From: JAOPZW01 sp963764585
Lineage (GTDB): Bacteria > Actinomycetota > Thermoleophilia > Solirubrobacterales > Solirubrobacteraceae
Assembly (NCBI GenBank): GCA_963764585.1
Contig: CAVXTB010000012.1
Coordinates: forward strand, 124,001-188,000
DNA: 64,000 nt
Direction of reading: 5' to 3'
Each line of letters opens with the position of its first letter. The stretch's first letter is position 1. Under the pieces are notes generated by a model. The model made no database searches. It had not been told where the DNA came from and was given only the letters and a program-made list of their open reading frames with translations. The position numbers were made by a program, and so were the translations under genes. Of the stretch, positions 14,358 to 22,899 are shown in pieces.

Positions 14358-15629
14358 CTAAGCAGCCGTGAAGCGAATCGGCAGCGCGTCGAGGCCGTAG
14401 ATGCCGGTCACGCTCCCGTACACCGGCTCGCCGTCGAGCTCCAGGCGCTCGATCCGCGACGCCAGGAAGGCGAGGCCCTCCTGCAGCTCGGCGCGTGCGA
14501 GGTTCGCGCCCAGGCAGTAGTGCGGACCGGCGCCGAACGTGGTCAGGCGCCCGCCGTCGGTGCGCGTGACGTCGAAGCGGTCGGGCTCGTCCAGGCCGTC
14601 GCGGTTGGCCGTGCACGCCGCGACGAGCACCACGGTCCCGGCCGGGAAGGCGACGTCGCGGAACTCCATGTCGTCGGTGACGATCCGCGCGGTGAACGGC
14701 GTGATCGGCTCGTAGCGCAGCGCCTCGTCGACCGCGCCGGGGGCGAGTGCCACCGGGTCGGAGCGCAGGGCGTCCCACTGGTCGGGGTGCTCGGCGAGCA
14801 GGCGGATCGCGTGGGCGAGCTGGGACTGGGTGGTGTCGACGCCGCCGATGAGGACGTTGAGCACGAGGTTGACGCACTCGACCTCCGACAGCCGGTCGCC
14901 CGCGGCGTTGCCGGCCGCTCGCCGTCCAGGCTCGCTAATCGGCCGGCCGCCGCGTCCTCCAGCTGCCTCCGCCGCCAGCAGCGTCGAGACGAGGTCGTCG
15001 CCCGGATCGTCGCGACGGGCTGCGAGCAGCGCGTGGGCGTACTCGTAGAACTCGACCACCGCCTCCTCGATCAGCTCACGCTGGGTCATGAGCGCCTCGG
15101 CGTCGAACTGCTTCTGGATCCAGTTGGACCAGTGGTGCAGCCGCGGCGCGTCGGCCAGCGGCGCGCCCATGACCGTCGCGATCATCAGCGACGGGTAGGG
15201 CTTGGCGAACGCCTCGACGAACTCGCAGCGCCCGTCGGCCCGGACCGCTTCCCAGAGCTGCTCGAGATACGTGCGCATCGCCGGGCGCCAGCGGTCGGCG
15301 GCGCGCGGCGTGAAGGCGGGGTTGACGAGGTTGCGCAGCCGCCGATGGTCGTCGCCGTCGATGCAGAGGATGTTGCGCCGCAGCTCCTCGGCCAGCGGCC
15401 CGGTCTCGATGCCGAACAGCTCGGCCAGCTTGCGCCCGGGGAAGGTCGTCGAGCGGCTGCGCAGGAACAGCTCGGCGGCCTCGCGCTCGAGCACCATCAC
15501 GCCGATCGGCGTCGCGGCCAGCCAGCCCTGGGCGCGCAGCTGCGCCATCCGCGGGTGGAAGGCGGGGCCGCGCAGCGCGGGATCGGTGTAGTCGAGGACC
15601 GGCAGGTCGAGCTCGGAGACGAGCGCCAT
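14358..15629 (-). CDS. cytochrome P450
   Basis: 423 residues from ATG 15629. The I-helix GGVDTTQSQ carries the acid-Thr pair, the ExxR is in DEALRYEP, and the heme loop FGAGPHYCLGANLAR supplies the thiolate Cys. A soluble bacterial CYP of class I type; it needs ferredoxin partners not found here. Substrate unknown. An odd Gly/Arg-rich stretch of about 22 residues (codons around 14901-14966) sits between STLLAAE and DRLSEVE, just before the I-helix, where relatives are usually continuous. Divergent from an aldo/keto reductase with only 26 bp between start codons. Confidence 0.93.
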   Translation of the reverse strand: MALVSELDLPVLDYTDPALRGPAFHPRMAQLRAQGWLAATPIGVMVLEREAAELFLRSRSTTFPGRKLAELFGIETGPLAEELRRNILCIDGDDHRRLRNLVNPAFTPRAADRWRPAMRTYLEQLWEAVRADGRCEFVEAFAKPYPSLMIATVMGAPLADAPRLHHWSNWIQKQFDAEALMTQRELIEEAVVEFYEYAHALLAARRDDPGDDLVSTLLAAEAAGGRGGRPISEPGRRAAGNAAGDRLSEVECVNLVLNVLIGGVDTTQSQLAHAIRLLAEHPDQWDALRSDPVALAPGAVDEALRYEPITPFTARIVTDDMEFRDVAFPAGTVVLVAACTANRDGLDEPDRFDVTRTDGGRLTTFGAGPHYCLGANLARAELQEGLAFLASRIERLELDGEPVYGSVTGIYGLDALPIRFTAA

Positions 15630-15655
15630 GGCGCTGCAACCTATCGTTCCGTGCC

Positions 15656-16678
15656 ATGGACCTGACCCAGCTCGGACCCCTGCAGGTGAGCCGCCTGTGC
15701 CTCGGCGCGATGCTGATGGGCGGGCGCACGCCGCCCGACGACGCGCACCGGATCCTCGACGCCTTCGTCGCCGCCGGCCACAACTTCGTCGACACCGCCG
15801 ACACCTATGGCGACGGCACCTCGGAGCGGACGCTCGCGCCATGGCTGGCGCGGCGGCGCTCGGAGGTCGTGCTGGCGACCAAGGTCCGCTTCGCGGTCTC
15901 CGACCCGGGCGGCGCGGGCCTCGCGCCCGAGCGCATCGCCAAGGCGTGCGACGCCTCGCTGCGGCGCCTGGGCGTCGACGTCATCGACCTCTACCAGCTG
16001 CACGCGCCCGACACCGAGGTCGCGCTCGAGGACACGCTCGGAGCCCTCGACGCGCTCGTGCGCGCCGGGAAGGTCCGCGCGCTCGGCGCCTCGAACTTCC
16101 CGGCCTGGCTGCTGGCGTGGGCGGTCGCGGTGCAGGACCGCGAGGGCTTCGCGCCCTTCGTGTCGCTGCAGCCGCAGTACTCGCTGGTCGAGCGCTCGAT
16201 CGAGATCGAGCTGCTGCCGTTCTGCCGCGCCGCGGGGCTCGGCGTCCTGCCCTGGGGACCGCTGGGCGCCGGCTTCCTGACGGGCCGCTACGAGCAGGGC
16301 GTCGAGCCACCGGCGGGCACGCGCATCGGCGACGCGAGCGACGACCTCGAGGAGGCGCTGGACCGCCGCGGCACCGAGGCGAACTTCCGCGCCGTCGACG
16401 AGGTCCGCGCGGTGGCCCGCGAGCTCGGCGCGACCGGCCCGCAGGTCGCCATCGCGTGGCTGCTCGCCCAGCCCGGCGTCACCGCCCCGATCATCGGGCC
16501 GCGCACGCTCGAGCAGCTCGCGGACCTGCTGCCGGCGGCCGACCTCGAGCTCGGCGCCGAGCAGGTGCAGCGCCTCGGGCGCTTCACCACGCCACCGCCC
16601 GGATACCCGCAGCGCATGCTCTTCGAGCAGAGCGCAATCGACGTCTCGAGCATCCGCCTGCGCCGCGCGGCGCGCTGA
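15656..16678 (+). CDS. aldo/keto reductase
   Basis: 340 residues from ATG 15656. Catalytic DTADTY, Lys in LATKVRF and His in LYQLHAPD are intact; SNFPAW and IIGPRTLEQL belong to the NADPH site. Cytosolic (beta/alpha)8 enzyme, not a close copy of the one at 2751-3824. Head-to-head with the P450 gene, so the two may share a regulator, but no operator is evident in the 26-bp gap. Substrate unknown. A hairpin begins immediately after its stop. Confidence 0.9.
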   Translation: MDLTQLGPLQVSRLCLGAMLMGGRTPPDDAHRILDAFVAAGHNFVDTADTYGDGTSERTLAPWLARRRSEVVLATKVRFAVSDPGGAGLAPERIAKACDASLRRLGVDVIDLYQLHAPDTEVALEDTLGALDALVRAGKVRALGASNFPAWLLAWAVAVQDREGFAPFVSLQPQYSLVERSIEIELLPFCRAAGLGVLPWGPLGAGFLTGRYEQGVEPPAGTRIGDASDDLEEALDRRGTEANFRAVDEVRAVARELGATGPQVAIAWLLAQPGVTAPIIGPRTLEQLADLLPAADLELGAEQVQRLGRFTTPPPGYPQRMLFEQSAIDVSSIRLRRAAR

Positions 16679-16699
16679 TTGCAGCTTCGCGCGCTGCAA
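16679..16699 (+). terminator. hairpin directly after the reductase stop
   Basis: TTGCAGC 16679-16685 pairs with GCTGCAA 16693-16699 around a 7-base loop. It starts one base after the stop codon. Likely terminator or 3'-end structure; no U-run follows. Confidence 0.5.
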
Positions 16700-16748
16700 G
16701 AAATCGTGCAAGGAGCAGGGATTTTCGCTGATAGCGTCGACGCCCGTC

Positions 16749-17678
16749 GTGCCGAGCCGCCCGCCCTCGCGGAGTCCCCGCGCCGCCCACGTACGCCGTC
16801 TGGCCACCACCGCCGCGCTGGCGGCGCTGCTGCTGCCCGCGGCCGACGCCCGCGCGCTGCCGACGCTGCACCACGGCGATCGCGGGCGCTCGGTGGGCAA
16901 GCTCCAGCGCGCCCTGCACCTGGGCGACGACGGCGTCTTCGGCAAGGGCACGCTGCGCGCGGTCCGTCGCTTCCAGCGCCAGCACGGCCTCACCGCTGAC
17001 GGCGTCGTGGGCGCGGGCACCTGGCACATGATCCGTCGCAGCCTGCACCGCCGCGCGCGCGTCGCGGCCGGCGGCGGCGGTGGTGCGACCGTGCGCACGC
17101 GCGGTGCGAGCGTGCGCGCGCTGCAGAGCCATCTCGGCGTCGCGGCCGACGGCGTCTTCGGCCGGGGCACCGCGCGCGCGGTGCGCCGCTTCCAGCGCCA
17201 GCACGGCCTGACCGCCGACGGGATCGTCGGCCCGGCGACGTGGGCGGCGCTCGGCCTGCCCGGCCGCCATCCCGTGCTCAAGCGCGCGCACCTGCACGGG
17301 CGCCCGGCGCGGCCGGGCCTCCCCGTCGCCGTCGTGCGCGCCGTCGCGGCGGCCAACCGGATCGCCGGCTTCCCGTACCGCTTCGGCGGCGGCCACCGAT
17401 CGTTCCACGACAGCGCGTACGACTGCTCGGGCTCGGTGTCCTACGTCCTGCACGCCGCGGGCCGCCTGAGCAGCCCGCTGGACTCCGGCGAGCTGATGTC
17501 GTGGGGCGCGCCGGGCCGCGGGCGCTTCATCACCGTCTACGCGAACCCGGGCCACACCTTCATGGTCATCCAGGGCCGCCGCTACGACACGACGGGGCGC
17601 TGGGACACGGGCTCGCGCTGGCAGCGCGTCGAGCGCTCGAGCGCGGGCTACGTGGCGCGCCACCCGGTCGGGCTATAA
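16749..17678 (+). CDS. secreted peptidoglycan-binding protein with NlpC/P60-like C-terminal domain
   Basis: 309 residues from GTG 16749. Basic N-terminus and hydrophobic core (LATTAALAALLLPAADARA) form the signal peptide. Two PG_binding_1 repeats follow (about residues 40-95 and 110-165); each contains GDDGVFGKGT/ADGVFGRGT and the same VRRFQRQHGLTADG motif. The C-terminal ~110 residues carry a catalytic Cys in YDCSGSVSY and a His in PGHTFMVI, as in NlpC/P60 cell-wall endopeptidases. It probably trims or remodels wall peptides outside the cell. Alone on its strand here; the next ~555 bp hold no intact gene. Confidence 0.9.
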   Translation: MPSRPPSRSPRAAHVRRLATTAALAALLLPAADARALPTLHHGDRGRSVGKLQRALHLGDDGVFGKGTLRAVRRFQRQHGLTADGVVGAGTWHMIRRSLHRRARVAAGGGGGATVRTRGASVRALQSHLGVAADGVFGRGTARAVRRFQRQHGLTADGIVGPATWAALGLPGRHPVLKRAHLHGRPARPGLPVAVVRAVAAANRIAGFPYRFGGGHRSFHDSAYDCSGSVSYVLHAAGRLSSPLDSGELMSWGAPGRGRFITVYANPGHTFMVIQGRRYDTTGRWDTGSRWQRVERSSAGYVARHPVGL

Positions 17679-18233
17679 GACTCGAAGGCTGCGCGCGCGC
17701 CGCACGTACTCGCCGTACGGACAACCGCGCTGGCAATCGGCGCGCAAGTTTCGTTCGCCATCGTCCGCGCGGGAGGGATCGTTGGCCAGTTCCCGGCCGA
17801 GTCCGGTATTACGCGAGGCTTCACCACGGGCGCGATCGGAGTCTGCGTCCCGTTGCTCGCCTCAACGCTTCTGTCGGGGCGGGCGGCATCGCGCTGACCT
17901 GGACGCGAGCGCCTACGCCACGGCTCGTTGGCAGGGGGCCGGCTCGTCGCGCTGCCCTACTCCAGCGAGACCGCAGGGTTGCCCAAGGGCATGATCTCTC
18001 GCACCGAAACCTCGGCGCGAACATCTGCATCGGGGCATGATGTACGCAACCGCCTTAGTCATTGACGTGCGTGACGCGGTCGGGGCACTCGGGTCGGCTC
18101 CGTGGTACTGCGGGAACGTGAAGGCGAAGTGACGAACCGGTTAACAGCCTGTTTCTCAAACGACAGAGCGCGATCGCCGTTCCCGCGATGCTGAGAGCAT
18201 TGCGGCCGAAGAAGGCAATCGGGGGGGACTCTG
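17679..18233. other. gene-free stretch with a decayed gene fragment
   Basis: No intact gene. It contains an acyl-CoA synthetase remnant (separate entry) near 17943-18037 and, after 18040, lower-GC sequence that probably carries the promoter of the Pro/Thr-rich gene. A G-run (18221-18227) lies seven bases before the TTG start at 18234. No known riboswitch or RNA is recognised. Confidence 0.6.
17943..18037 (+). pseudogene. fragment of an AMP-dependent acyl-CoA synthetase/ligase
   Basis: From 17943 the frame reads LVALPYSSETAGLPKGM, the AMP-binding P-loop of acyl-CoA synthetases (normally ...SSGTTGLPKGV). After a frame change at about 17994 it continues LSHRNLGANICIG from 17996, the next conserved block of the same family. 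Together they reproduce the canonical run of 4-coumarate-CoA-ligase-like enzymes with one frameshift. No other part of the ~500-residue protein is found, so this is a relic of a deleted gene. Confidence 0.7.
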
Positions 18234-20237
18234 TTGCCCGGACCAGGCAGAGTTGGGTATCGCTCGAGGGTGTTGCGCCTCTACGGGGCGTCGCCTTGCG
18301 CTGGGTCGGTGCTCCTACGAGAGCTTGGGATAGTGGTCCTTACATTGGTGTGGGCCTGGGCAGTCGCCGCGACCCCCGCTCCTGCTGCTCCGGGCCCGGC
18401 GGGAGGCGTCACCGATACCCCGCCCGCGGCCGGCGCTGCAACCGGCACGAACGCAGCACCAGCCGCCAGCCACCCCAACCTCTGGGGCAGCACGCCAAGG
18501 CCGTCGGCGTCCCCCCCTGCAGCGAGTGGCACTGGCGGGGGGAGCACGGTGGACGGCGCGCCGAGTCACACCAGTGCCACCGCCTCGACGCCCACCTCCA
18601 CCGAGCCCGCTGCAAGCGACAAGCCAGCTCGGGCGACCGCCGACTCAGCATCAACTGCCCGCCGCCCGGCAGCGACCGCCAACCGAGCAGCCACCCCCAA
18701 CGCAGCGCCAATGGTCGAGCCAGTGCCGATCGGCCCGGACCCGATCTCCACCATCGACCCCGCGCCGGCGCCGACCGTCGACTCGAGGCCCCAGACCCGA
18801 CAATCGAGCGGGCCCCAGCAGTCGAGCGGGCCCCAGCCGTCGAGCGGGCCCCAGCCGTCGAGCGGGCCCCAGCCGTCGACCACGCACCCATCGCCCACGC
18901 CGCCCCCCAACGCAGGCCGCCGGGCCTCCACCGTCGATGCCACGCCGGCGCCGACGTTCGACCCGACGCCGGGACCAACGCTGCATTCCGCGCCGACGCT
19001 CGACCGCACACCCACCGCGACCGAGCCACCGGCAACCGTCCGTCCCACCCCGGCGCGCGCCGCCGACCCGACAACCCCGCAGCCACGATCGACCCGGCCC
19101 CCACCGTCGACCCCACACCGACCGCCAACCCCATCCCCCAACGCGGCCCCCTCGGCCTCCACCGTCGACCCCGCACCGACCGTCGACCCCACGCCCGCCG
19201 CGACGAACCCCGCAACCGTCCCTACCACCCCGGCGCGCGCCGCCGACCCGACGCTCCCACACCCACGATCGACCCGACCCATACCGACGACCCCTCACTC
19301 AGCCTCGACGCTAGACCCCGCGGTTGACGCGACGCCCACCGTCGACCCCACGCTGACGCCCACCGTCCCCCCGACACGCACTGCGATCGAGCCGCTGCCA
19401 CGGGTTGCTCATGCGCCGACAAGCACTGTCCCCGCCCCGATCATCGCGGACCCGGCCACGAGCCCGGCGCCCAGCACCACGCAAGCACCGACCGTCGATC
19501 CCCGGCCCACCGCCGCTTCTCCCATCGGCACAGCCCCGGCCTCGAGCCCGGCGCCCGCCGCAACCACACCGGCAGCGAAGGTTGCGCCCAGGCCGACACT
19601 CACCTCGCTCGCCCCCAAGGCCCCGGCCTCGAGCCCAGCCTCCACGATCGCACCCGTACCGCCGGTCGATCCCACTCCGGCCACCAGCCCGCTGGCAGCC
19701 CCCGCGGTCGCTGTCCCGTCCACCGTCGTCGGCCCGAACACAGGAGTCACTCCCGTCAGCCGGCCCGCCGACGTGCCGCCGGTGCCAGCGCCCAAGTCGA
19801 CGACAGCCACCTCGGCGCCCTCCACGCCAACGGGCTCGGCCGGGTCGCCCATATCACGGATCCTTGCTGCCGGCGCCGCGTTCGGGCTCCTGCCGTTCGA
19901 GGTACCGCACGGCCAGACGGCGCCCACGGTTCTCCCGTTGGGTCCCGCCTCGACGGCGCTCGGCGCCCGGACAAGGCCCCGCACCACCGGCCCCACGCCC
20001 AAGCTGAACCCGGCAGGACAGGGCGGCCGCAGCGGTCCGGATGCGCCGTCCGGACCGCCCGGCAGCGCGACTGCGGCCGGCAGTAGTGGCGCTCCGGGCG
20101 GGCTGTCGTCGGCCCTGTGGTGCGACATCTTCGTAGTCCTCCTGGCGCTCACCGGCCGGGAGCTTCGCCGTCATCGCGTCCGACCGGTCCTCACAGGCCC
20201 GGTGGGCATCGCGTCTCTCCTGCAGCGGCCTGGCTGA
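18234..20237 (+). CDS. large Pro/Thr/Ala-rich membrane-anchored surface protein
   Basis: 667 residues from TTG 18234, preceded by a G-rich ribosome-binding stretch; later GTG starts are possible. A hydrophobic segment (about residues 28-47) is the signal or anchor. Then come ~580 residues of low-complexity P/T/A/S sequence with many TVDPTP/APTVDP-like units and four exact 18-bp repeats encoding SSGPQP. Near the C-terminus a second hydrophobic helix (WCDIFVVLLALTG) is followed by an Arg-rich cytoplasmic tail. This is a mucin-like, wall-spanning architecture and a plausible O-glycosylation target beside a glycan locus. No enzymatic domain. Both other frames are also open because of composition, but they lack the signal and anchor. 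Confidence 0.72.
   Translation: MPGPGRVGYRSRVLRLYGASPCAGSVLLRELGIVVLTLVWAWAVAATPAPAAPGPAGGVTDTPPAAGAATGTNAAPAASHPNLWGSTPRPSASPPAASGTGGGSTVDGAPSHTSATASTPTSTEPAASDKPARATADSASTARRPAATANRAATPNAAPMVEPVPIGPDPISTIDPAPAPTVDSRPQTRQSSGPQQSSGPQPSSGPQPSSGPQPSTTHPSPTPPPNAGRRASTVDATPAPTFDPTPGPTLHSAPTLDRTPTATEPPATVRPTPARAADPTTPQPRSTRPPPSTPHRPPTPSPNAAPSASTVDPAPTVDPTPAATNPATVPTTPARAADPTLPHPRSTRPIPTTPHSASTLDPAVDATPTVDPTLTPTVPPTRTAIEPLPRVAHAPTSTVPAPIIADPATSPAPSTTQAPTVDPRPTAASPIGTAPASSPAPAATTPAAKVAPRPTLTSLAPKAPASSPASTIAPVPPVDPTPATSPLAAPAVAVPSTVVGPNTGVTPVSRPADVPPVPAPKSTTATSAPSTPTGSAGSPISRILAAGAAFGLLPFEVPHGQTAPTVLPLGPASTALGARTRPRTTGPTPKLNPAGQGGRSGPDAPSGPPGSATAAGSSGAPGGLSSALWCDIFVVLLALTGRELRRHRVRPVLTGPVGIASLLQRPG
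18804..18875 (+). repeat. 18-bp in-frame tandem repeat, four copies
   Basis: Units at 18804, 18822, 18840 and 18858 (TCGAGCGGGCCCCAGCCG; the first differs by one base) encode SSGPQQ/SSGPQP within the Pro/Thr-rich protein. Near-identical copies suggest recent slippage and possible length variation between strains. Confidence 0.9.
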
Positions 20238-20320
20238 GCCCCCTTCCGGGGTTCTCACAGCCGGCGCCGCGCGCGGTCCGCGTCCCGGCGCTCTCTAGAG
20301 CGGGTCAGAAGGGAGACGTC

Positions 20321-21736
20321 ATGACCACCCACCTGTTTGCCCTCGGCAATAGGGCAAGATCCACCACTCAAGTCGCGGTACTCGCGTTCGCGGTCGTGCT
20401 GATCACGGCCCCGACCGCGGCCCGCGCGGCGAGCGGGCGCATGGCGCCGCTGCTCGCCCAGGGCGCCGGGATGGGCGCCAAGGCAAGCGCAGAGGTCCGC
20501 ACCGTGCAGCGGGCGCTCCTGCGTCGCGGCTACGACCTCGGCCCGCCTGGCGTCGACGGACGCTTCGGCCCGCTGACTGCGGCTGCCGTCCGGCGGATGC
20601 AGGCCGACTACGGACTGGCCGTCGACGGCGGCGTTGGCGACCACACACGCAGGGCCCTGCGCCTGCCGCGCCTCGCGGTATCGCAGACATCGCGTTGGCA
20701 TGCTGACCACCGCCCCAAGGCGACGCTCGAGCGCACGGCGAGGTCGACGGTGCGTTCCGCCGCTCAATCCGTCCTCCCGCTGACGCCGCGACGGAACGTG
20801 TCGACGGACCTCAGCCTGTCGCACGGCAATCTCTTCGATTCGGCCGTCGCCGGGGCGCTCGGGGCAGTCGTCACGCTCCTGTCGGCGATGGCCGTCGGCT
20901 TGGCGCACAGCCGGCGGAGCCTGCGGGACGACGTGCTCGCCGCGAAGGTCCCCGCTCCGACGATGAACGAGCCATCCTGGGAGCGGTCGACGCAGCTCGT
21001 CGAGGAGGACGGGGCGCCACCGGTGTCGGCGACGGTCGCAGCCGTCCAGCGCTCACCCTCGCACCTCCCACCGGGCCGCGCCGTGATCGGCTACGTCACG
21101 GTCTTCTCCACCGACTCGGGTTCCGGCGAGGAGGACGAAGCGTCAGCCGCGATCGAGGCGACGTGCGAGCGCTCTGGCTGGAAGCTCTTGGGGATCGTCC
21201 GCGATCGCGAGAACGCTCGCACCCTCGAGCGTCCGGGACTGGGCTACGCGCTCGAGCGGATCGCCGACGGGCAAGCCAGCGGCTTGGTCGTCAGCGACCT
21301 GCAGCGCCTGAGCCGCTCGATCGTCGACCTGGGTCTGCTGATGGCATGGTTCCGCGACGCCCACGCGACGCTGATCGCGCTCGACTTGGGCATCGACACA
21401 TCCACCCCCGAGGGCCACCACGTCGCCGCCACGCTGATCGCCCTGAGCGCCCGGGAACACCAACGGCTCGCCAACCGCACACGGAACGGACTGGCGGGCA
21501 GCCTCACCGGCCGGCCGGCAGTCAGCCACCGGCCCGAGCTTCTGCAGCGCATCGCGACGATGCGGGCGGCGAACATGACCCTGCAAGCGATCGCCGATCA
21601 GCTCAACGCCGAGGGGGTGCCCACGCTGCGCGGCGGGACAACGTGGCGCCCGTCCAGCATCCAAACGGCCCTGGGCTACCGGCGCCCGGAGCCGCGCGAC
21701 CATCTGCCGTCGCTGGACAGACGAGCGCGGCCGTGA
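20321..21736 (+). CDS. peptidoglycan-binding, membrane-spanning protein with a serine-recombinase-like cytoplasmic domain
   Basis: 471 residues from ATG 20321 with a good RBS (AAGGGAG). Signal peptide about residues 1-37; a PG_binding_1 domain at 55-114 (VQRALLRRGYDLGPPGVDG); linker; a transmembrane helix at about 172-195 ending in HSRRS; then a resolvase-type domain at 254-392 and a recombinase helix-turn-helix at 405-453 (LQAIADQLNAEGVPTLRGG). Topology therefore puts the wall-binding part outside and the DNA-type part inside. The domain keeps the DLQRLSRS and DTSTPEG motifs, but the usual catalytic YxRVS reads YVTVFS, so the essential Arg is Thr and the Ser is displaced by one residue. A recombination-inactive, DNA-binding wall sensor is likely. 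Directly upstream of the glycan locus. Confidence 0.85.
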   Translation: MTTHLFALGNRARSTTQVAVLAFAVVLITAPTAARAASGRMAPLLAQGAGMGAKASAEVRTVQRALLRRGYDLGPPGVDGRFGPLTAAAVRRMQADYGLAVDGGVGDHTRRALRLPRLAVSQTSRWHADHRPKATLERTARSTVRSAAQSVLPLTPRRNVSTDLSLSHGNLFDSAVAGALGAVVTLLSAMAVGLAHSRRSLRDDVLAAKVPAPTMNEPSWERSTQLVEEDGAPPVSATVAAVQRSPSHLPPGRAVIGYVTVFSTDSGSGEEDEASAAIEATCERSGWKLLGIVRDRENARTLERPGLGYALERIADGQASGLVVSDLQRLSRSIVDLGLLMAWFRDAHATLIALDLGIDTSTPEGHHVAATLIALSAREHQRLANRTRNGLAGSLTGRPAVSHRPELLQRIATMRAANMTLQAIADQLNAEGVPTLRGGTTWRPSSIQTALGYRRPEPRDHLPSLDRRARP

Positions 21737-22100
21737 CAAGACCGCTCCCGACTCGTGCGTTGGGGCTCGCAGCGGCGACCGGAGCCGTGCCCAAACGTGT
21801 GGCACGGCCATGTCAAGAGCGCGTTCCACCGGCCAGCGACGAGGCTCGGGCAGCGGCGATATGACCACCGGCGCTTACGCAAACGCCCTCTTGCGTACGC
21901 CGTCCAGCCCCCTCACGCGCGCGAGAGACCGGTCTAAGGTCGCAACAGCATGGCCAATGTGGGGTCTCTGGGGGTCCTGGTCCGGAGTGCACGCCGCGGG
22001 TGGTCCCGTCTCGCAGCGCCAGTGTGCGCATGCCGAAGCCCGCTCCACTTGCCGCCGAAGAGGCGTTTGGGGGTGTGACGACGTGGATGGAGAAGGGAGC
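21737..22100. promoter_or_regulatory. 364-bp intergenic region ahead of the glycan locus
   Basis: No convincing gene. It contains an inverted repeat TACGCAA (21876-21882), 8 bases, TTGCGTA (21891-21897). A perfect 10-bp palindrome AGACCGGTCT (21926-21935) runs into TAAGGT (21935-21940), a possible -10. A clear RBS (AGAAGGGAG) precedes the ATG at 22101. It is the probable control region of the plus-strand glycan genes. Confidence 0.45.
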
Positions 22101-22892
22101 ATGGTCCTGGCGAGTCGCTCGTGGCAGGCGACCGAAGGAGCGCCGGCTCTCGGTCTGCGAGCACCGCTTCTCGGCACGACCCGCGCGGTCGTCCTAGCCG
22201 GGGGCCTGGGCATGCGATTGCGCCCGTACACCATGGTGCTCCCAAAGCCGCTCATCCCGATCGGCGACCGACCGATCCTCGAGCACATCGTCCGCCGACT
22301 CGCCGCCTCGGGCGTCCGGCGCGTCGATCTCTGCCTGGGTCGCCACCACGGAGCTCTGATCCAGACCTATTTCTCGCAGGCGACGTTGCCCCAGGGGCTC
22401 GAGCTCATCTGTCACTGGGAGGACGAGCCGCTGGGGACCGCTGGGGCACTTCAGACGATTCCCGACCTGGACCCGCCGTTCATCGCGACGAATGGTGACA
22501 TTTTGACGACGGTGGACTTCCGAGCGCTCGTGGCGGTTCATCTGGAGCAGGAGGCCGCCCTGACGATCGCGATGCGGAGTGAGCGCGTGAACGTCGGGCT
22601 TGGAGTCATCGAGTGCGAGGACGGGCGCATCACCGCGTACCGCGAGAAGCCGTCGCTCCACTACAACGTCAGCACCGGCATCTACGTCTACGGCCCGCGG
22701 GCGCTCCGTCTCCTGCCCAGAAAGGGCCCGTTTCAGTTCCCCGAGCTGGTATTACGCCTGCTCGAGGCGGGCGAGCGCGTGGTGCCCTTTCGGACGGACG
22801 CGGTCTGGTTCGACATCGGGACCATCTCGGAGTACGAGCGCGCCCTGCGCCACGTCGAGAGCTGCCCGGAACTCCTCGAGCCATACGTGTGA
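22101..22892 (+). CDS. NDP-sugar pyrophosphorylase (nucleotidyltransferase)
   Basis: 263 residues from ATG 22101. The N-terminal AVVLAGGLGMRLRPYT and LPKPLIPIGDRPILE motifs bind nucleotide and sugar-1-phosphate; TNGDIL holds the catalytic Asp. It makes an NDP-hexose from NTP and sugar-1-phosphate in the cytosol; it resembles mannose-1-phosphate guanylyltransferase/RmlA-like short enzymes without the C-terminal beta-helix. About 20 non-conserved residues precede the motif. First gene of the plus-strand glycan cluster. Confidence 0.9.
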   Translation: MVLASRSWQATEGAPALGLRAPLLGTTRAVVLAGGLGMRLRPYTMVLPKPLIPIGDRPILEHIVRRLAASGVRRVDLCLGRHHGALIQTYFSQATLPQGLELICHWEDEPLGTAGALQTIPDLDPPFIATNGDILTTVDFRALVAVHLEQEAALTIAMRSERVNVGLGVIECEDGRITAYREKPSLHYNVSTGIYVYGPRALRLLPRKGPFQFPELVLRLLEAGERVVPFRTDAVWFDIGTISEYERALRHVESCPELLEPYV

Positions 22893-22899
22893 CGGTCGA

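Noticed and set aside
18281..19298. Several long frames antisense to the Pro/Thr-rich gene
   Set aside because: They arise from GC-rich low-complexity codons; none has a signal, domain or RBS.
20321..21736. Ordinary phage or transposon resolvase
   Set aside because: It is fused to a signal peptide, wall-binding domain and membrane helix, its catalytic motif is altered, and no other mobile-element genes are nearby.
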